Shown here: positions 9,357 through 19,571 of the stretch, piece after piece | Numbering within the stretch: position 1 is the first letter of the stretch | Layout: each line of letters opens with the position of its first letter | NCBI RefSeq assembly: GCF_005403045.1 | Contig: NZ_BJCL01000003.1 | Coordinates: forward strand, 62,001-126,000 | Direction: 5' to 3' | DNA from: Pseudaquabacterium pictum | Lineage (GTDB): Bacteria > Pseudomonadota > Gammaproteobacteria > Burkholderiales > Burkholderiaceae_C | Length of the DNA: 64,000 bases | The notes under the pieces: generated by a model | Seen by the model: the letters and a program-made list of their open reading frames with translations, nothing else | Told to the model about the DNA's origin: nothing | The model's database searches: none | Translations under genes and position numbers: made by a program

Positions 9357-10469
9357 GTGAACGAGTCCAACCCAACCGCCGCCCCCGCGTCTGCCGAGCC
9401 CGCAGCGGCGCCCGCGCCAGCCGCAGCGGCGCCGGTCATCACTGTGCCGGGCGCCTGGTGGGCCACGCTGGCCGTGCTGGGTGGCCTGGTGCTCGTGGCC
9501 ATCACCCTGGCCCTGCTGGGGCAGCAGCGCATCAAGAGCCTGGAGCAGGAGCTGGTGCGCCGCCAGCAGGACAGCCAGGGCCAGGCCATCGAAGCCCGCG
9601 CGATGGCCCAGCAGGCGCAGGAGCTGGCCCGCGCGGCGGAATCCAAGGTGGCCTTGCTGGACGGCCGCGTGGCCGAGACCGCGCTGCAGCGCACCCAGCT
9701 GGAAGAGCTGATCCAGCAGCTGTCGCGCAGCCGGGATGAGAACGTGTTGGCCGACGTCGACGCCGCGGTGCGGGTGGCCGTGCAGCAGAGCGCCATCACC
9801 GGCAGCGCCGAGCCGCTGGCCGCCGCGCTGCGCCAGAGCGAGGAGCGCCTGGCGCGCATGAACCAGCCGCGGGTGGAGCGGGTGCGGCGCGCACTGGCGC
9901 GCGATCTGGACCGGGTGCGCGCGGTGGCGGTCAGCGACATCGCCAGCCTCACCATCAAGCTCGACGAGGCCATCCGCACCGTCGACGAACTGCCGCTGCT
10001 GGCCCAGCCCGAGCGCCGTCCGGCGCCGCCGGCGCGACCGGGCGCGGCGGCGGCGTCGGCGCCGGCCGCACCGGCATCGGCCGCCGGCTGGTGGCCCTGG
10101 CTGCAGGCCCAGGGCGCCTGGGTCGGTGAGCGGGTCTGGGGCGAGGTCAAGACCCTGGTGCGGGTGACCCGCATCGAGCAGCCCGAGGCTGCGCTGATCG
10201 CGCCCGAGCAGGCCTGGTTCCTGCGCGAGAACCTGAAGCTGCGCCTGCTCAACGCCCGCCTGGCGCTGCTGTCGCGCCAGTTCGACACCGCCCAGGCCGA
10301 CCTGCGCGACGCCACCAACGCGCTCGACCGCTACTTCGACCGCAGCGCCCGGCGCGTGGTGCTGACGGCCGACCTGGTGCGCCAGGTGGCGGGCCAGGCC
10401 CGGCAGGTGAACCTGCCACGGCCCGACGAGACGCTGGCGGCCCTGTCGGCCGCGCAGGCCGGCCGCTAG
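9357..10469 (+). CDS. hemX: HemX-type membrane protein
   Basis: 370 residues with an Ala/Pro-rich cytoplasmic N-terminus, one transmembrane helix near residues 37-60 (TLAVLGGLVLVAITLALLG), then a long periplasmic coiled-coil region rich in Glu, Gln and Arg. This is the architecture of proteobacterial HemX. Databases often label the family a uroporphyrinogen-III methyltransferase, but no SAM-binding methylase motif is visible here. Its role in heme synthesis is not settled. The GTG start follows hemD by 54 bp and hemY follows 17 bp downstream. Confidence 0.85.
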   Translation: MNESNPTAAPASAEPAAAPAPAAAAPVITVPGAWWATLAVLGGLVLVAITLALLGQQRIKSLEQELVRRQQDSQGQAIEARAMAQQAQELARAAESKVALLDGRVAETALQRTQLEELIQQLSRSRDENVLADVDAAVRVAVQQSAITGSAEPLAAALRQSEERLARMNQPRVERVRRALARDLDRVRAVAVSDIASLTIKLDEAIRTVDELPLLAQPERRPAPPARPGAAAASAPAAPASAAGWWPWLQAQGAWVGERVWGEVKTLVRVTRIEQPEAALIAPEQAWFLRENLKLRLLNARLALLSRQFDTAQADLRDATNALDRYFDRSARRVVLTADLVRQVAGQARQVNLPRPDETLAALSAAQAGR

Positions 10470-10486
10470 GCACAGGGGCTGCAGCG

Positions 10487-11731
10487 GTGCGCAACGTCGT
10501 CTGGCTGGTGCTGCTGTTCGCGGTGGCGGTGGTCGCCGCGCTGACGCTGGGCGACAACGCCGGCATGGCCTCGTTCTACTGGGAAGGCTGGCGGGTCGAC
10601 CTGTCGCTCAACCTGTTCATCCTCGGCGCCCTGGCCACCGGCTTTGCGCTGATGACGGCGGTGCAGGCGGTCAATGCCCTGATCGGGCTGCCGGCCCGGG
10701 CCCGCGAATGGCGCCTGCTGCGGCTGGAGCGCGCGGCCCAGGCGGCCCTGCGCGAGGCGCTGGCCGAGTACTTCAGCGGCCGCTACGGCCGCTCGCACAA
10801 GGCCGCGCAGCGCGCCATCGCCATCCAGGACGACCGCCAGGACGCCGGCGACGACCATGAGTTCCGCACCCTGGCCCAGCTGCTGGCCGCCGGCAGCCTG
10901 CACCGCCTGCAGAACCGTGGCCGCCGCGACGAGCTGCTGCGCCGCGCGTTGCGCCCGGGCCGCCGCGGCGCCAGCCAGGCGGTGGACGACGGCGCGCGCC
11001 TGCTGGCCGCCGAATGGGCGCTGGACGACCGCGACGGCCCACGCGCCGAGGCCCTGCTGGCCGAGCTGCAGCCCGGCGTGGCCCGCCGCACCCAGGCGCT
11101 GCGGCTGAAGCTGCAGGCCGCCCGGCTGGAGCGCCGGCCGATGGATGCGCTGCACACCGCGCGCCTGCTGGCCAACCACCAGGCGTTCTCCAGCACCGCG
11201 GCCCAGGGCCTGCTGCGCTCGCTGGCCATCGAGGCGCTGGATGCCACCCATGACGCCGACCAGCTGCGCCGCGCCTGGCAGGATTTCGACGCCGCTGACC
11301 AGCGCGATCCCTTCGTCGCCGCCCGCGCTGCCCGCCGCGCCGCCCAGCTGCAGGCGGCGGAGGATGGCCGCGCCTGGCTGCGCCCGCTGTGGGACCGGCT
11401 CGACAGCCTCGGTGCCGACGGCCGTGCCGAGGTGGCCCTGGCGTTGGTCGACGTGGTGGCCGGTCTCGGGCCGGACTGGCTGGCGCGGGTGGAGACTGCC
11501 CAGCGCAGCCATCCGACCGAGGCGGCGGTGCAGGCGGCCGTGGGCGCGGTGCTGGCCGAGCGGCAGCTGTGGGGCAAGGCGCGCCGGCCGCTGGAGATCG
11601 CCGCCAAGGATGCGCAGCTGCAGCCGCGCGCCCGCCGCCAGGCCTGGCGCGCCTTGGCCCGCCTGGCCACCGAGGAGGGCGACGACGCCCGTGCGCTCGA
11701 CTGCCTGCGCCAGGCCGCGGCGCAGGACTGA
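10487..11731 (+). CDS. hemY: HemY-type TPR membrane protein
   Basis: 414 residues. Two N-terminal membrane helices (about residues 1-20 and 38-62), with the GDNAGMASFYWEGW turn between them typical of the HemY N-terminal domain, are followed by an Ala/Leu/Arg-rich helical TPR-like cytoplasmic part with repeated RRALR, ARLL and ARRAAQL patterns. In proteobacteria hemY is commonly the last gene of the hemCDXY cluster; this HemY is not the protoporphyrinogen oxidase of Gram-positives. Its biochemical role remains unclear. Start is GTG. Confidence 0.85.
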   Translation: MRNVVWLVLLFAVAVVAALTLGDNAGMASFYWEGWRVDLSLNLFILGALATGFALMTAVQAVNALIGLPARAREWRLLRLERAAQAALREALAEYFSGRYGRSHKAAQRAIAIQDDRQDAGDDHEFRTLAQLLAAGSLHRLQNRGRRDELLRRALRPGRRGASQAVDDGARLLAAEWALDDRDGPRAEALLAELQPGVARRTQALRLKLQAARLERRPMDALHTARLLANHQAFSSTAAQGLLRSLAIEALDATHDADQLRRAWQDFDAADQRDPFVAARAARRAAQLQAAEDGRAWLRPLWDRLDSLGADGRAEVALALVDVVAGLGPDWLARVETAQRSHPTEAAVQAAVGAVLAERQLWGKARRPLEIAAKDAQLQPRARRQAWRALARLATEEGDDARALDCLRQAAAQD

Positions 11732-11813
11732 TCCAGCCGCAGCAACTTTTTTTGCTGCAACAGCAGACGAGGCTGGCGCAAAGGTCGAATTTCGCTGTAG
11801 ACTGCGAGGCTTC

Positions 11814-11890
11814 GCGGCTGTAGCTCAGCTGGATAGAGTACTTGGCTACGAACCAAGGGGTCGTGGGTTCGATTCCTGCCAGCCGCACCA
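11814..11890 (+). tRNA. tRNA-Arg(ACG)
   Basis: 77 nt with encoded CCA. The acceptor stem is GCGGCTG paired with CAGCCGC, the D-arm is GCTCAGCTGGATAGAGT, the anticodon stem CTTGG/CCAAG encloses loop CTACGAA with anticodon ACG, and the T-arm contains GGTTCGATTCC. ACG reads CGN arginine codons after A34-to-I deamination by TadA, whose gene lies 1.2 kb downstream. A strong terminator follows. Confidence 0.98.
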
Positions 11891-11911
11891 GAACATTGCT
11901 GTTCTAGACCG

Positions 11912-11949
11912 ACGGGTCAGCTCCACAAGGGCTGACCCGTTTGTCTTTC
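11912..11949 (+). terminator. rho-independent terminator after tRNA-Arg
   Basis: ACGGGTCAGC and GCTGACCCGT form a perfect 10-bp stem around a 9-base loop, followed by TTTGTCTTT. It lies 21 bp past the tRNA end. Confidence 0.9.
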
Positions 11950-12063
11950 TGGCGCCGGGATGGCGCGACCGCGATGCGGCCGGCAAAGCCCTTCGCCGGC
12001 CCGGACTTTCCCGCTGCGGCGAACATAGACGGTTGAGTTCAACAACCGACCGGAGAGTCACAC

Positions 12064-13035
12064 ATGATCCAGCGCCGTCGCCTGCTCACCGCGGGCCTGC
12101 TTGCACCCATGGCCTATGCCGCCGGCAGCTTTGTGCCCGCCTGGGCCCAGAACGCGCCCAACCTGGGCACGCCCACGCTGCCCACGCCCGGCTTCCGGCG
12201 CACCAAGCTGGGCGACGTCGAGATCGTCTCGCTGATCGATGGCATCGCGCGCCGTCCGCTGGGCGAGGAATTCGTCAAGAACGCGCCCATCGCCGAGGTG
12301 CGGGCGCTGCTGGCCTCGCAAGGCCTGCCCACCGACTACATCGACATCCCCTTCACGCCGTTCCTGGTGGTGGCGGGCGGGCGCCGCATCCTGATGGACA
12401 CCGGTCTGGGTGACCACGGCGGCCCCACCACCGGCAAGCTGCTGGAGAACCTGCGCGCCGCCGGTTTCGGCCCGCAGGACATCGACACCGTGCTGATCAC
12501 CCACTACCACGGTGACCACATCAACGGCCTGCGCAACAAGGCCGGCGAGTACATCTTCCCCAAGGCCAAGGTGATGGTGCCGGCGCCCGAGCATGCGTTC
12601 TGGATGGATGACGCGAAGATGGCCGCCGCACCCGACGCGATGAAGGGCGCCTTCAACAACGTGCGCCGCACCTTCGCCCAGATGCCTGCCGACATGCTGG
12701 TGCGTTTCGAGCCCGGCAGCGAGCTGGCGCCGGGCGTGCGCTCGGTGGCCGCCTTCGGCCACACGCCGGGCCACACCCTGTTCGAGGTGAGCAGCGCCGG
12801 TCAGACCTTCAACTACGTGGGTGATCTGACCAACGTGCCGGCGCTGTTCGCCCGCAACCCCGACTGGGCCGTGACCTTCGACATGGACGCCGAGGCGGCC
12901 CGCAAGGTGCGGCGCGAGACCTTCGCGCGCATCCTGTCGGCCAACGCGATGATCGGCGGCTTCCACTTCCCGTTCCCGGCTTTCGGCCGCGTGGCGGCGG
13001 CCGGCAACGGCTACGCGTTCACGCCGCTGGCCTGA
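12064..13035 (+). CDS. exported MBL-fold metallo-hydrolase
   Basis: 323 residues. A Tat-like signal (QRRRLLTAG, then a short hydrophobic stretch ending AWAQ) suggests export of a folded, metal-loaded protein. The metallo-beta-lactamase fold is shown by LMDTGLGD, the zinc motif THYHGDH, the later GHTPGHT, the bridging Asp in VGDLTN, and GFHFPFP with the last His. The layout resembles quorum-quenching lactonase and related periplasmic hydrolases, but the substrate is unknown. The ATG has GGAGAG about eight bases upstream. It is preceded by the tRNA terminator and followed by tadA with an inverted repeat between them. Confidence 0.85.
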   Translation: MIQRRRLLTAGLLAPMAYAAGSFVPAWAQNAPNLGTPTLPTPGFRRTKLGDVEIVSLIDGIARRPLGEEFVKNAPIAEVRALLASQGLPTDYIDIPFTPFLVVAGGRRILMDTGLGDHGGPTTGKLLENLRAAGFGPQDIDTVLITHYHGDHINGLRNKAGEYIFPKAKVMVPAPEHAFWMDDAKMAAAPDAMKGAFNNVRRTFAQMPADMLVRFEPGSELAPGVRSVAAFGHTPGHTLFEVSSAGQTFNYVGDLTNVPALFARNPDWAVTFDMDAEAARKVRRETFARILSANAMIGGFHFPFPAFGRVAAAGNGYAFTPLA

Positions 13036-13058
13036 CCGCCGTCCGGCCCGGCGCCTGA

Positions 13059-14629
<1,571 letters not shown>

Positions 14630-14729
14630 GCCTGGCGCCGTCCTCCCCCTGGTTTCGCGGGGGTAGAGCGGCCACTCCAATGCCCGGTCATGGGCTGAAA
14701 CCCGGGGGGCTGGCCCCGCGGGCGCCCCC

Positions 14730-14827
14730 TAGAATGGCACATCGCCTCGCAAGGGTCGGCCACAAGCAGGCCCTGCCGAGGCGATGTCATTCATGGCTGA
14801 CCGGCGGAGGCTGACCAGGCCTCCGCC
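14730..14827 (+). promoter_or_regulatory. promoter and structured leader of the peptide importer operon
   Basis: A -10-like TAGAAT (14730-14735) is followed by two consecutive perfect stem-loops. The first pairs ACATCGCCTCG (14739-14749) with CGAGGCGATGT (14777-14787) and has further GGCC/GGCC pairing inside its loop. The second pairs GGCGGAGGC (14803-14811) with GCCTCCGCC (14819-14827). The CAGGAG Shine-Dalgarno follows at about 14840. I do not recognise a known riboswitch family. No T-run follows, so translational control or RNA stability is likelier than termination. Confidence 0.55.
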
Positions 14828-14853
14828 GTCGATTTGCTCCAGGAGCTGTCCGC

Positions 14854-17106
14854 ATGCGCGGCATCGCTGTTCTCTGCACTGTGTGGTGGCGCCGCGCCGG
14901 CCTGGCGCTGGGCCTGGCGTCGGCCCTGCTGGCGGCCGGCTGCAACAACAACCCCTACCCGCTTGGGGCCGAGCGCGAGAACACGCTGTTCTACTCGTTC
15001 GACGAGCGCTCGCCGCGCTACCTGGATCCGACCGCCTCGTACTCCAATCCCGAGACGGCGTACACCATGCAGGCGTACGACCCGCCCTACGGCTACCACT
15101 ACCTGAAGCGGCCGTACCAGCTGGTGCCCAAGTCGGCCGCCGCCGTGGCCAAGCCCCGCTACCTGGACAAGAACGGTCAGACCCTGCCCGAGGATGCGCC
15201 GGGCGAGCAGATCGCCGAGAGCGTCTACGACGTGCCGATCAAGCCCGGCATGCGCTTCCAGCCGCACCCGGCGTTTGCGGTCGATGCCCAGGGCAAGTAC
15301 CGCTACCACTCCGACACGCCGCTGACCCGCGACGCCCTGGGCCAGCGCCGCTCGCCCTGGGACTTCGAGCACCAGGGCACCCGCGAGGTGGTGGCCGAGG
15401 ACTTCGTCTACGCGCTCAAGCGCCACGCCACCACACGCATCGAGGCGCCGGTGTTCGCCGTGTTTGCCGAGTACGTGGTCGGCCTGAAGGACTATGCCGC
15501 CCTGGTCAAGCAGGAAGATGCCAAGCTGCTGTCCGGCCTGCCCGCCGACATCCGCGACAAGCCCTTCCTCGACTTCCGGCGCTGGCCGCTGGCCGGCGCC
15601 ACCGCGCCGGAGAAGCACCTGCTGCGCATCCGCCTGAAGGGCAAATACCCGCAGTGGAACTACTGGATGGCCATGGCCTTCACCGCGCCGGTGCCTTGGG
15701 AGGCCGATGCCTTCTACGCCCAGCCCGGCATGAACGAGGCCGGCCTGAGCCTGAACCAGTGGCCGGTGGGCAGCGGTGCCTACATGATGAAGGAGTTCGT
15801 GCGCGACCGCCGCCATGTGATGGTGCGCAACCCGAACTACCGCGAAGACCTCTACCCCTGCGAAGGCATGCCCGGCGACCGCGAGGCCGGCCTGCTCGAC
15901 GACTGCGGCAAGCGCATGCCGTTCATCGACACGCTGTACGTCACCATCGAGAAGGAGAAGGTGGCGCGCAAGGAGAAGTTCAAGCAGGGCTTCCTGGACG
16001 TGCCCGAGATCGAGCGGCCCGAGTGGGGCGTGGACTTCCGCAACGACGCCGATGATTCCGATGCCGTGGCGGCGCTGTTCAAGGCGCGTGGCTTCCAGTT
16101 CCCGCTGATGACCGACATCAGCAACTGGTACCTGGGCTTCAACATGCTCGACCCGGTGGTGGGTCAGGGCAGCACGCCCGAACAGGCCGAGAAGAACCGC
16201 AAGCTGCGCCAGGCCCTGGCCATCGTGATCGACTACGAGGAAGGCTACGGCCGCATCTTCAAGCACAAGGGCGGCGTGGCGGCGCACAGCCCGCTGCCAC
16301 CGGGGTTGTTCGGCTCGCGGGAAGGCGAGGGCACGTTCCACAACCCGGTGACCCACAAGCTGGTCGACGGCAAGGTGGTGCGCCGCTCGGTGGAGGAGGC
16401 CAAGGTGCTGCTGGCCGAGGCCGGCTACCCCGGCGGGCGCGATGCGGTGACCGGCAAGCCGCTGGTGCTGAACTACGACTTCCAGCGTGCGGTGACGCCC
16501 GAGTTCAAGAGCGAGAACGACTGGATGGTCAAGCAGTTCGCCAAGCTGGGCGTGCAGCTGGAGATCCGTGCCACCGACTTCAACCAGTACCAGGACAAGA
16601 CGCTCAAGGGCAAGCACCAGATCTACTGGGCCGGCTGGCTGGCCGACTACCCGGATGCCGAGAACTTCACCTTCCTGCTCTACGGCCCCAATTCCAAGAG
16701 CAAGAACAACGGCGAGAACATCAGCAACTACCAGAACGCCGAGTACGACGCCCTGCACCGCCAGGTGCAGATGCTGGACGACGGCCCGGCCAAGCAGGCC
16801 GCGCTGGACCGCATGGTGGCCATCCTGCAGCAGGACGCGCCCTGGGCCTTCGGCTACTTTCCCTGGGGCGGCCTGGCCTTCCAGCAGTGGGTGCACAACG
16901 GCAAGCCCAGCATCCTGATCCGCGACATGGCCAAGTACTACCGGGTCGATCCGGCCCTGCGCGCCGCCAAGCAGGCTGCGTGGAATGCCCCGGTGCGCTG
17001 GCCGCTGGTGATCGTGGCCATCGGCGTGCTGGCGCTGCTCTGGGCCGCGCGGCGCAGCGTGCGCCAGCGCGAGACGGCCACCGCCCGCCGCCGCGCGCCG
17101 GCCTGA
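14854..17106 (+). CDS. ABC transporter substrate-binding lipoprotein (family 5, oligopeptide type)
   Basis: 750 residues, longer than usual OppA/DppA proteins (about 530-600). A signal peptide ends in the lipobox LAAGC (Cys30). The family-5 solute-binding core is seen from LRIRLKGKYPQWNYWMA through WYLGFNML, KLRQALAIVIDYEEGY and YWAGWLADYPDAENF. An unusual hydrophobic helix (WPLVIVAIGVLALLWAA, about 713-730) followed by an Arg-rich tail closes the protein, so it may be anchored twice. CAGGAG lies eight bases before the ATG. Two permeases and a fused ATPase follow closely in the same direction. Substrate is presumed to be peptides; specificity is unknown. Confidence 0.88.
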   Translation: MRGIAVLCTVWWRRAGLALGLASALLAAGCNNNPYPLGAERENTLFYSFDERSPRYLDPTASYSNPETAYTMQAYDPPYGYHYLKRPYQLVPKSAAAVAKPRYLDKNGQTLPEDAPGEQIAESVYDVPIKPGMRFQPHPAFAVDAQGKYRYHSDTPLTRDALGQRRSPWDFEHQGTREVVAEDFVYALKRHATTRIEAPVFAVFAEYVVGLKDYAALVKQEDAKLLSGLPADIRDKPFLDFRRWPLAGATAPEKHLLRIRLKGKYPQWNYWMAMAFTAPVPWEADAFYAQPGMNEAGLSLNQWPVGSGAYMMKEFVRDRRHVMVRNPNYREDLYPCEGMPGDREAGLLDDCGKRMPFIDTLYVTIEKEKVARKEKFKQGFLDVPEIERPEWGVDFRNDADDSDAVAALFKARGFQFPLMTDISNWYLGFNMLDPVVGQGSTPEQAEKNRKLRQALAIVIDYEEGYGRIFKHKGGVAAHSPLPPGLFGSREGEGTFHNPVTHKLVDGKVVRRSVEEAKVLLAEAGYPGGRDAVTGKPLVLNYDFQRAVTPEFKSENDWMVKQFAKLGVQLEIRATDFNQYQDKTLKGKHQIYWAGWLADYPDAENFTFLLYGPNSKSKNNGENISNYQNAEYDALHRQVQMLDDGPAKQAALDRMVAILQQDAPWAFGYFPWGGLAFQQWVHNGKPSILIRDMAKYYRVDPALRAAKQAAWNAPVRWPLVIVAIGVLALLWAARRSVRQRETATARRRAPA

Positions 17107-17131
17107 CCGGCACTGCACCGAGACCGAGACG

Positions 17132-18115
17132 ATGTTCCGCTACATCCTGCGCCGCATGGGCTACGGCCTGCTGATCCTGATCGGCGTCAACCTGCTCACC
17201 TTCTTCCTGTTCTTCACCGTCAACACGCCCGACGACATGGCGCGGCTGAACATCGGCGGCAAGCGCATCACCCAGGAGCAGATCGACAAGTGGAAGGCCG
17301 AGCGCGGCTACGACAGGCCGTTGTACTTCAACGCCGAGGCGCAGGGCACCGACAAGATCACCCGCACCGTGCTGTGGGAGCGCAGCGTGTCACTGATGCT
17401 GCTGGACTTCGGCCGCAGTGACTCGGCCCGGTCCACCGACATCGGCCACGAGGTGGCCACCCGCATGGGCGTGAGCCTGCAGCTGGCGCTGCCGCTGTTC
17501 ATCCTGCAGCTGATCGTCAGCGTCAGCTTCTCGCTGATGCTGGTGTACTTCCGCCACAGCCGCATCGATTTCTGGGGCGTGGTGCTGTGCGTGCTGATGC
17601 TGTCGATCAGCAGCCTGTTCTACATCATCGTCGGCCAGTACTTCTTCTCGCGGGTGCTGCGGCTGGTGCCGATCTCGGGCTTCGCCGGCGGGCTGGATGC
17701 GGTGCGCTTCCTGGCGCTGCCGATCTTCCTGAGCCTGCTGGCCCGGCTGGGCGGCGAGGCCCGGCTGTACCGGGCGATGTTCCTGGAGGAGATCGGCCGC
17801 GACTACGTGCGCACCGCCCGCGCCAAGGGCCTGTCCGAGCAGGTGGTGCTGTTCCGCCATGTGCTGAAGAACGCGCTGATCCCGATCATCACCAGCGCCG
17901 GTGCCTACCTGCCCTATGTGTTCATGGGCAGCCTGGTGTTCGAGAGCTTCTTCGGCATCCCCGGCCTGGGCGCCTTCGTCATCGAGGCGATCTCGGGCCA
18001 GGACTTCGCCATCGTGCGCACCATGGTGTTCCTGGGGGCGGCGCTGTACATCGCCAGCAATGTGCTGATCGACATCGCCTACACGTGGGTGGACCCGCGG
18101 GTGAGGTTGTCATGA
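17132..18115 (+). CDS. ABC transporter permease (OppB/DppB type)
   Basis: 327 residues with about six membrane helices. The first follows FRYILRRMGYGLLILIGVNLLTFF and the large periplasmic segment after it is typical of this permease class. The cytoplasmic coupling (EAA) loop is seen as DYVRTARAKGLSEQVVLFRHVLKNALIP, and the end carries SLVFESFFGIPGLGAF. It forms half of the inner-membrane pore of the peptide importer. It lies 25 bp after the binding protein, and its stop overlaps the next permease start by four bases. Confidence 0.92.
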   Translation: MFRYILRRMGYGLLILIGVNLLTFFLFFTVNTPDDMARLNIGGKRITQEQIDKWKAERGYDRPLYFNAEAQGTDKITRTVLWERSVSLMLLDFGRSDSARSTDIGHEVATRMGVSLQLALPLFILQLIVSVSFSLMLVYFRHSRIDFWGVVLCVLMLSISSLFYIIVGQYFFSRVLRLVPISGFAGGLDAVRFLALPIFLSLLARLGGEARLYRAMFLEEIGRDYVRTARAKGLSEQVVLFRHVLKNALIPIITSAGAYLPYVFMGSLVFESFFGIPGLGAFVIEAISGQDFAIVRTMVFLGAALYIASNVLIDIAYTWVDPRVRLS

Positions 18116-19566
18116 TGGGATTCAAGTTCGTCATCCTCTGGACCGACGTGGCGCTGTGGACCTTGTTCGCAGCCATCGCCGGCTACGGCATCCGCGTGGC
18201 GCGGCACGACACCCTGCGTGCCACCTGGCGCCGCGTGCTGCGGGATGCGCCGGCCATGTGCTCGGCCCTGGTGCTGGGGCTGTTCGTCATCGTCACCCTG
18301 CTCGACAGCGTGCACTTCCGCCGCGCCCTGCCGTCCACCGAGGCGCAGGCCGCCGGCAAGGTGTTCTACGACACCCGCACCGAGAGCCTGCTCGACCTGG
18401 TGCTGGCCCGGCCGATCAGCATGCGCGAGACCACCTACTCGGCGCCGCTGGCCTACCTGGCGATCACCAAGCAGACCGTCACCCGCGATGGCCAGACGGT
18501 GCGCGCGCTGCCGCGGCTGATCCACGGCGGCGCCCACCTGACCGACCCCGCCAGCCAGTGGGAGGCCGACCTGTGGCGGCGCGGCGGCACCGGCGCCATC
18601 GCCGGCCTGGGCATCGCGCTGCTGGCCAGCCTGGGCGCGGCAGCGCTGCTGCGCCGCGCCCATGGCGGCACCGGTGCGGCCTGGCGCGCCATCGCCGCCG
18701 ACCGCACCACCTACCCTGTGCGTGCGCTGCTGCTGACCTGTACCGTGGTGTGCGTGGCCGGCGGCGCGGTGGTGGCGCTGGCCGGCCACTACCATGTGTT
18801 CGGCACCGACCGCACCGGCAACGACGTGCTGGTGCAGACGCTCAAGAGCATCCGCACCGCCTTCGTCATCGGCATGCTCAGCACCCTGGCCACGCTGCCG
18901 ATCGCGGTGGTGCTGGGCATCCTGGCCGGCTGGTACCGCGGCTGGGTGGACGAGGTGGTGCAGTACCTCTACACCACGCTGTCGAGCGTTCCCAACGTGC
19001 TGCTGATCGCCGCCTGCGTGCTGATGGTGCAGGTGGCGCTGGACAAGCACCCCGAGTGGTTCGAGACCGGCGCCGAGCGGGCTGACCTGAAGGTCTTCCT
19101 GCTGTGCGTGATCCTGGGCGTGACCGGCTGGGCCACGCTGTGCCGCCTGGTGCGGGCCGAGACGCTGAAGCTGCGCGAGCTGGAATTCGTGCAGGCCGCC
19201 ACCGCCTTCGGCGTGCCGCCGGCCAGGATCATGGGCCGCCACATCCTGCCCAACGTGATGCACCTGGTGCTGATCACCACGGTGCTGAACTTCAGCGACC
19301 TGATCCTCTACGAGGCCGTGCTCACCTACGTGGGCGTGGGTGTCGACCCCAGCACCAGCAGCTTCGGCGGCATGATCAACCTGGCCCGCAGCGAGATGAG
19401 CCGCGACCCGGTGGTGTGGTGGAGCTTCGCCGCGGCCTTCGGCTTCATGGTGGCCCTGGTGCTGGCGGCCAACCTGTTTGCCGACGGTGTGCGCGATGCC
19501 TTCGACCCGCGGTCACGCGCCATGCGGCCGCGCATCCTGGGCCGCAAGCCGGCTGCCAAGGCCTGA
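18112..19566 (+). CDS. ABC transporter permease (OppC/DppC type) with enlarged N-terminal half
   Basis: 484 residues against roughly 300-340 for ordinary OppC/YejE proteins. The C-terminal 250 residues are the standard permease core: YHVFGTDRTGNDVL, the helices after it, the EAA loop EFVQAATAFGVPPARIMGRHILPNVM and TYVGVGVDPSTSSFGGMI. The extra N-terminal part contains additional membrane helices near residues 8-24, 45-65, 160-183 and 205-225 and a soluble loop between about 75 and 155. Start is the ATG at 18112 (a second ATG follows directly), overlapping the previous stop. The enlargement looks genuine, because the frame and codon use continue smoothly. Confidence 0.88.
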   Translation: MMGFKFVILWTDVALWTLFAAIAGYGIRVARHDTLRATWRRVLRDAPAMCSALVLGLFVIVTLLDSVHFRRALPSTEAQAAGKVFYDTRTESLLDLVLARPISMRETTYSAPLAYLAITKQTVTRDGQTVRALPRLIHGGAHLTDPASQWEADLWRRGGTGAIAGLGIALLASLGAAALLRRAHGGTGAAWRAIAADRTTYPVRALLLTCTVVCVAGGAVVALAGHYHVFGTDRTGNDVLVQTLKSIRTAFVIGMLSTLATLPIAVVLGILAGWYRGWVDEVVQYLYTTLSSVPNVLLIAACVLMVQVALDKHPEWFETGAERADLKVFLLCVILGVTGWATLCRLVRAETLKLRELEFVQAATAFGVPPARIMGRHILPNVMHLVLITTVLNFSDLILYEAVLTYVGVGVDPSTSSFGGMINLARSEMSRDPVVWWSFAAAFGFMVALVLAANLFADGVRDAFDPRSRAMRPRILGRKPAAKA

Positions 19567-19571
19567 ACGCC

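Noticed and set aside
11739-11758. Inverted repeat GCAGCAA/TTGCTGC with a T-run after hemY
   Set aside because: The T-run is inside the loop, so it does not look like a terminator; too short to assign a role.
14791-17118. 775-codon minus-strand frame opposite the binding-protein gene
   Set aside because: Shadow of a well-supported lipoprotein; biased composition and no motif.
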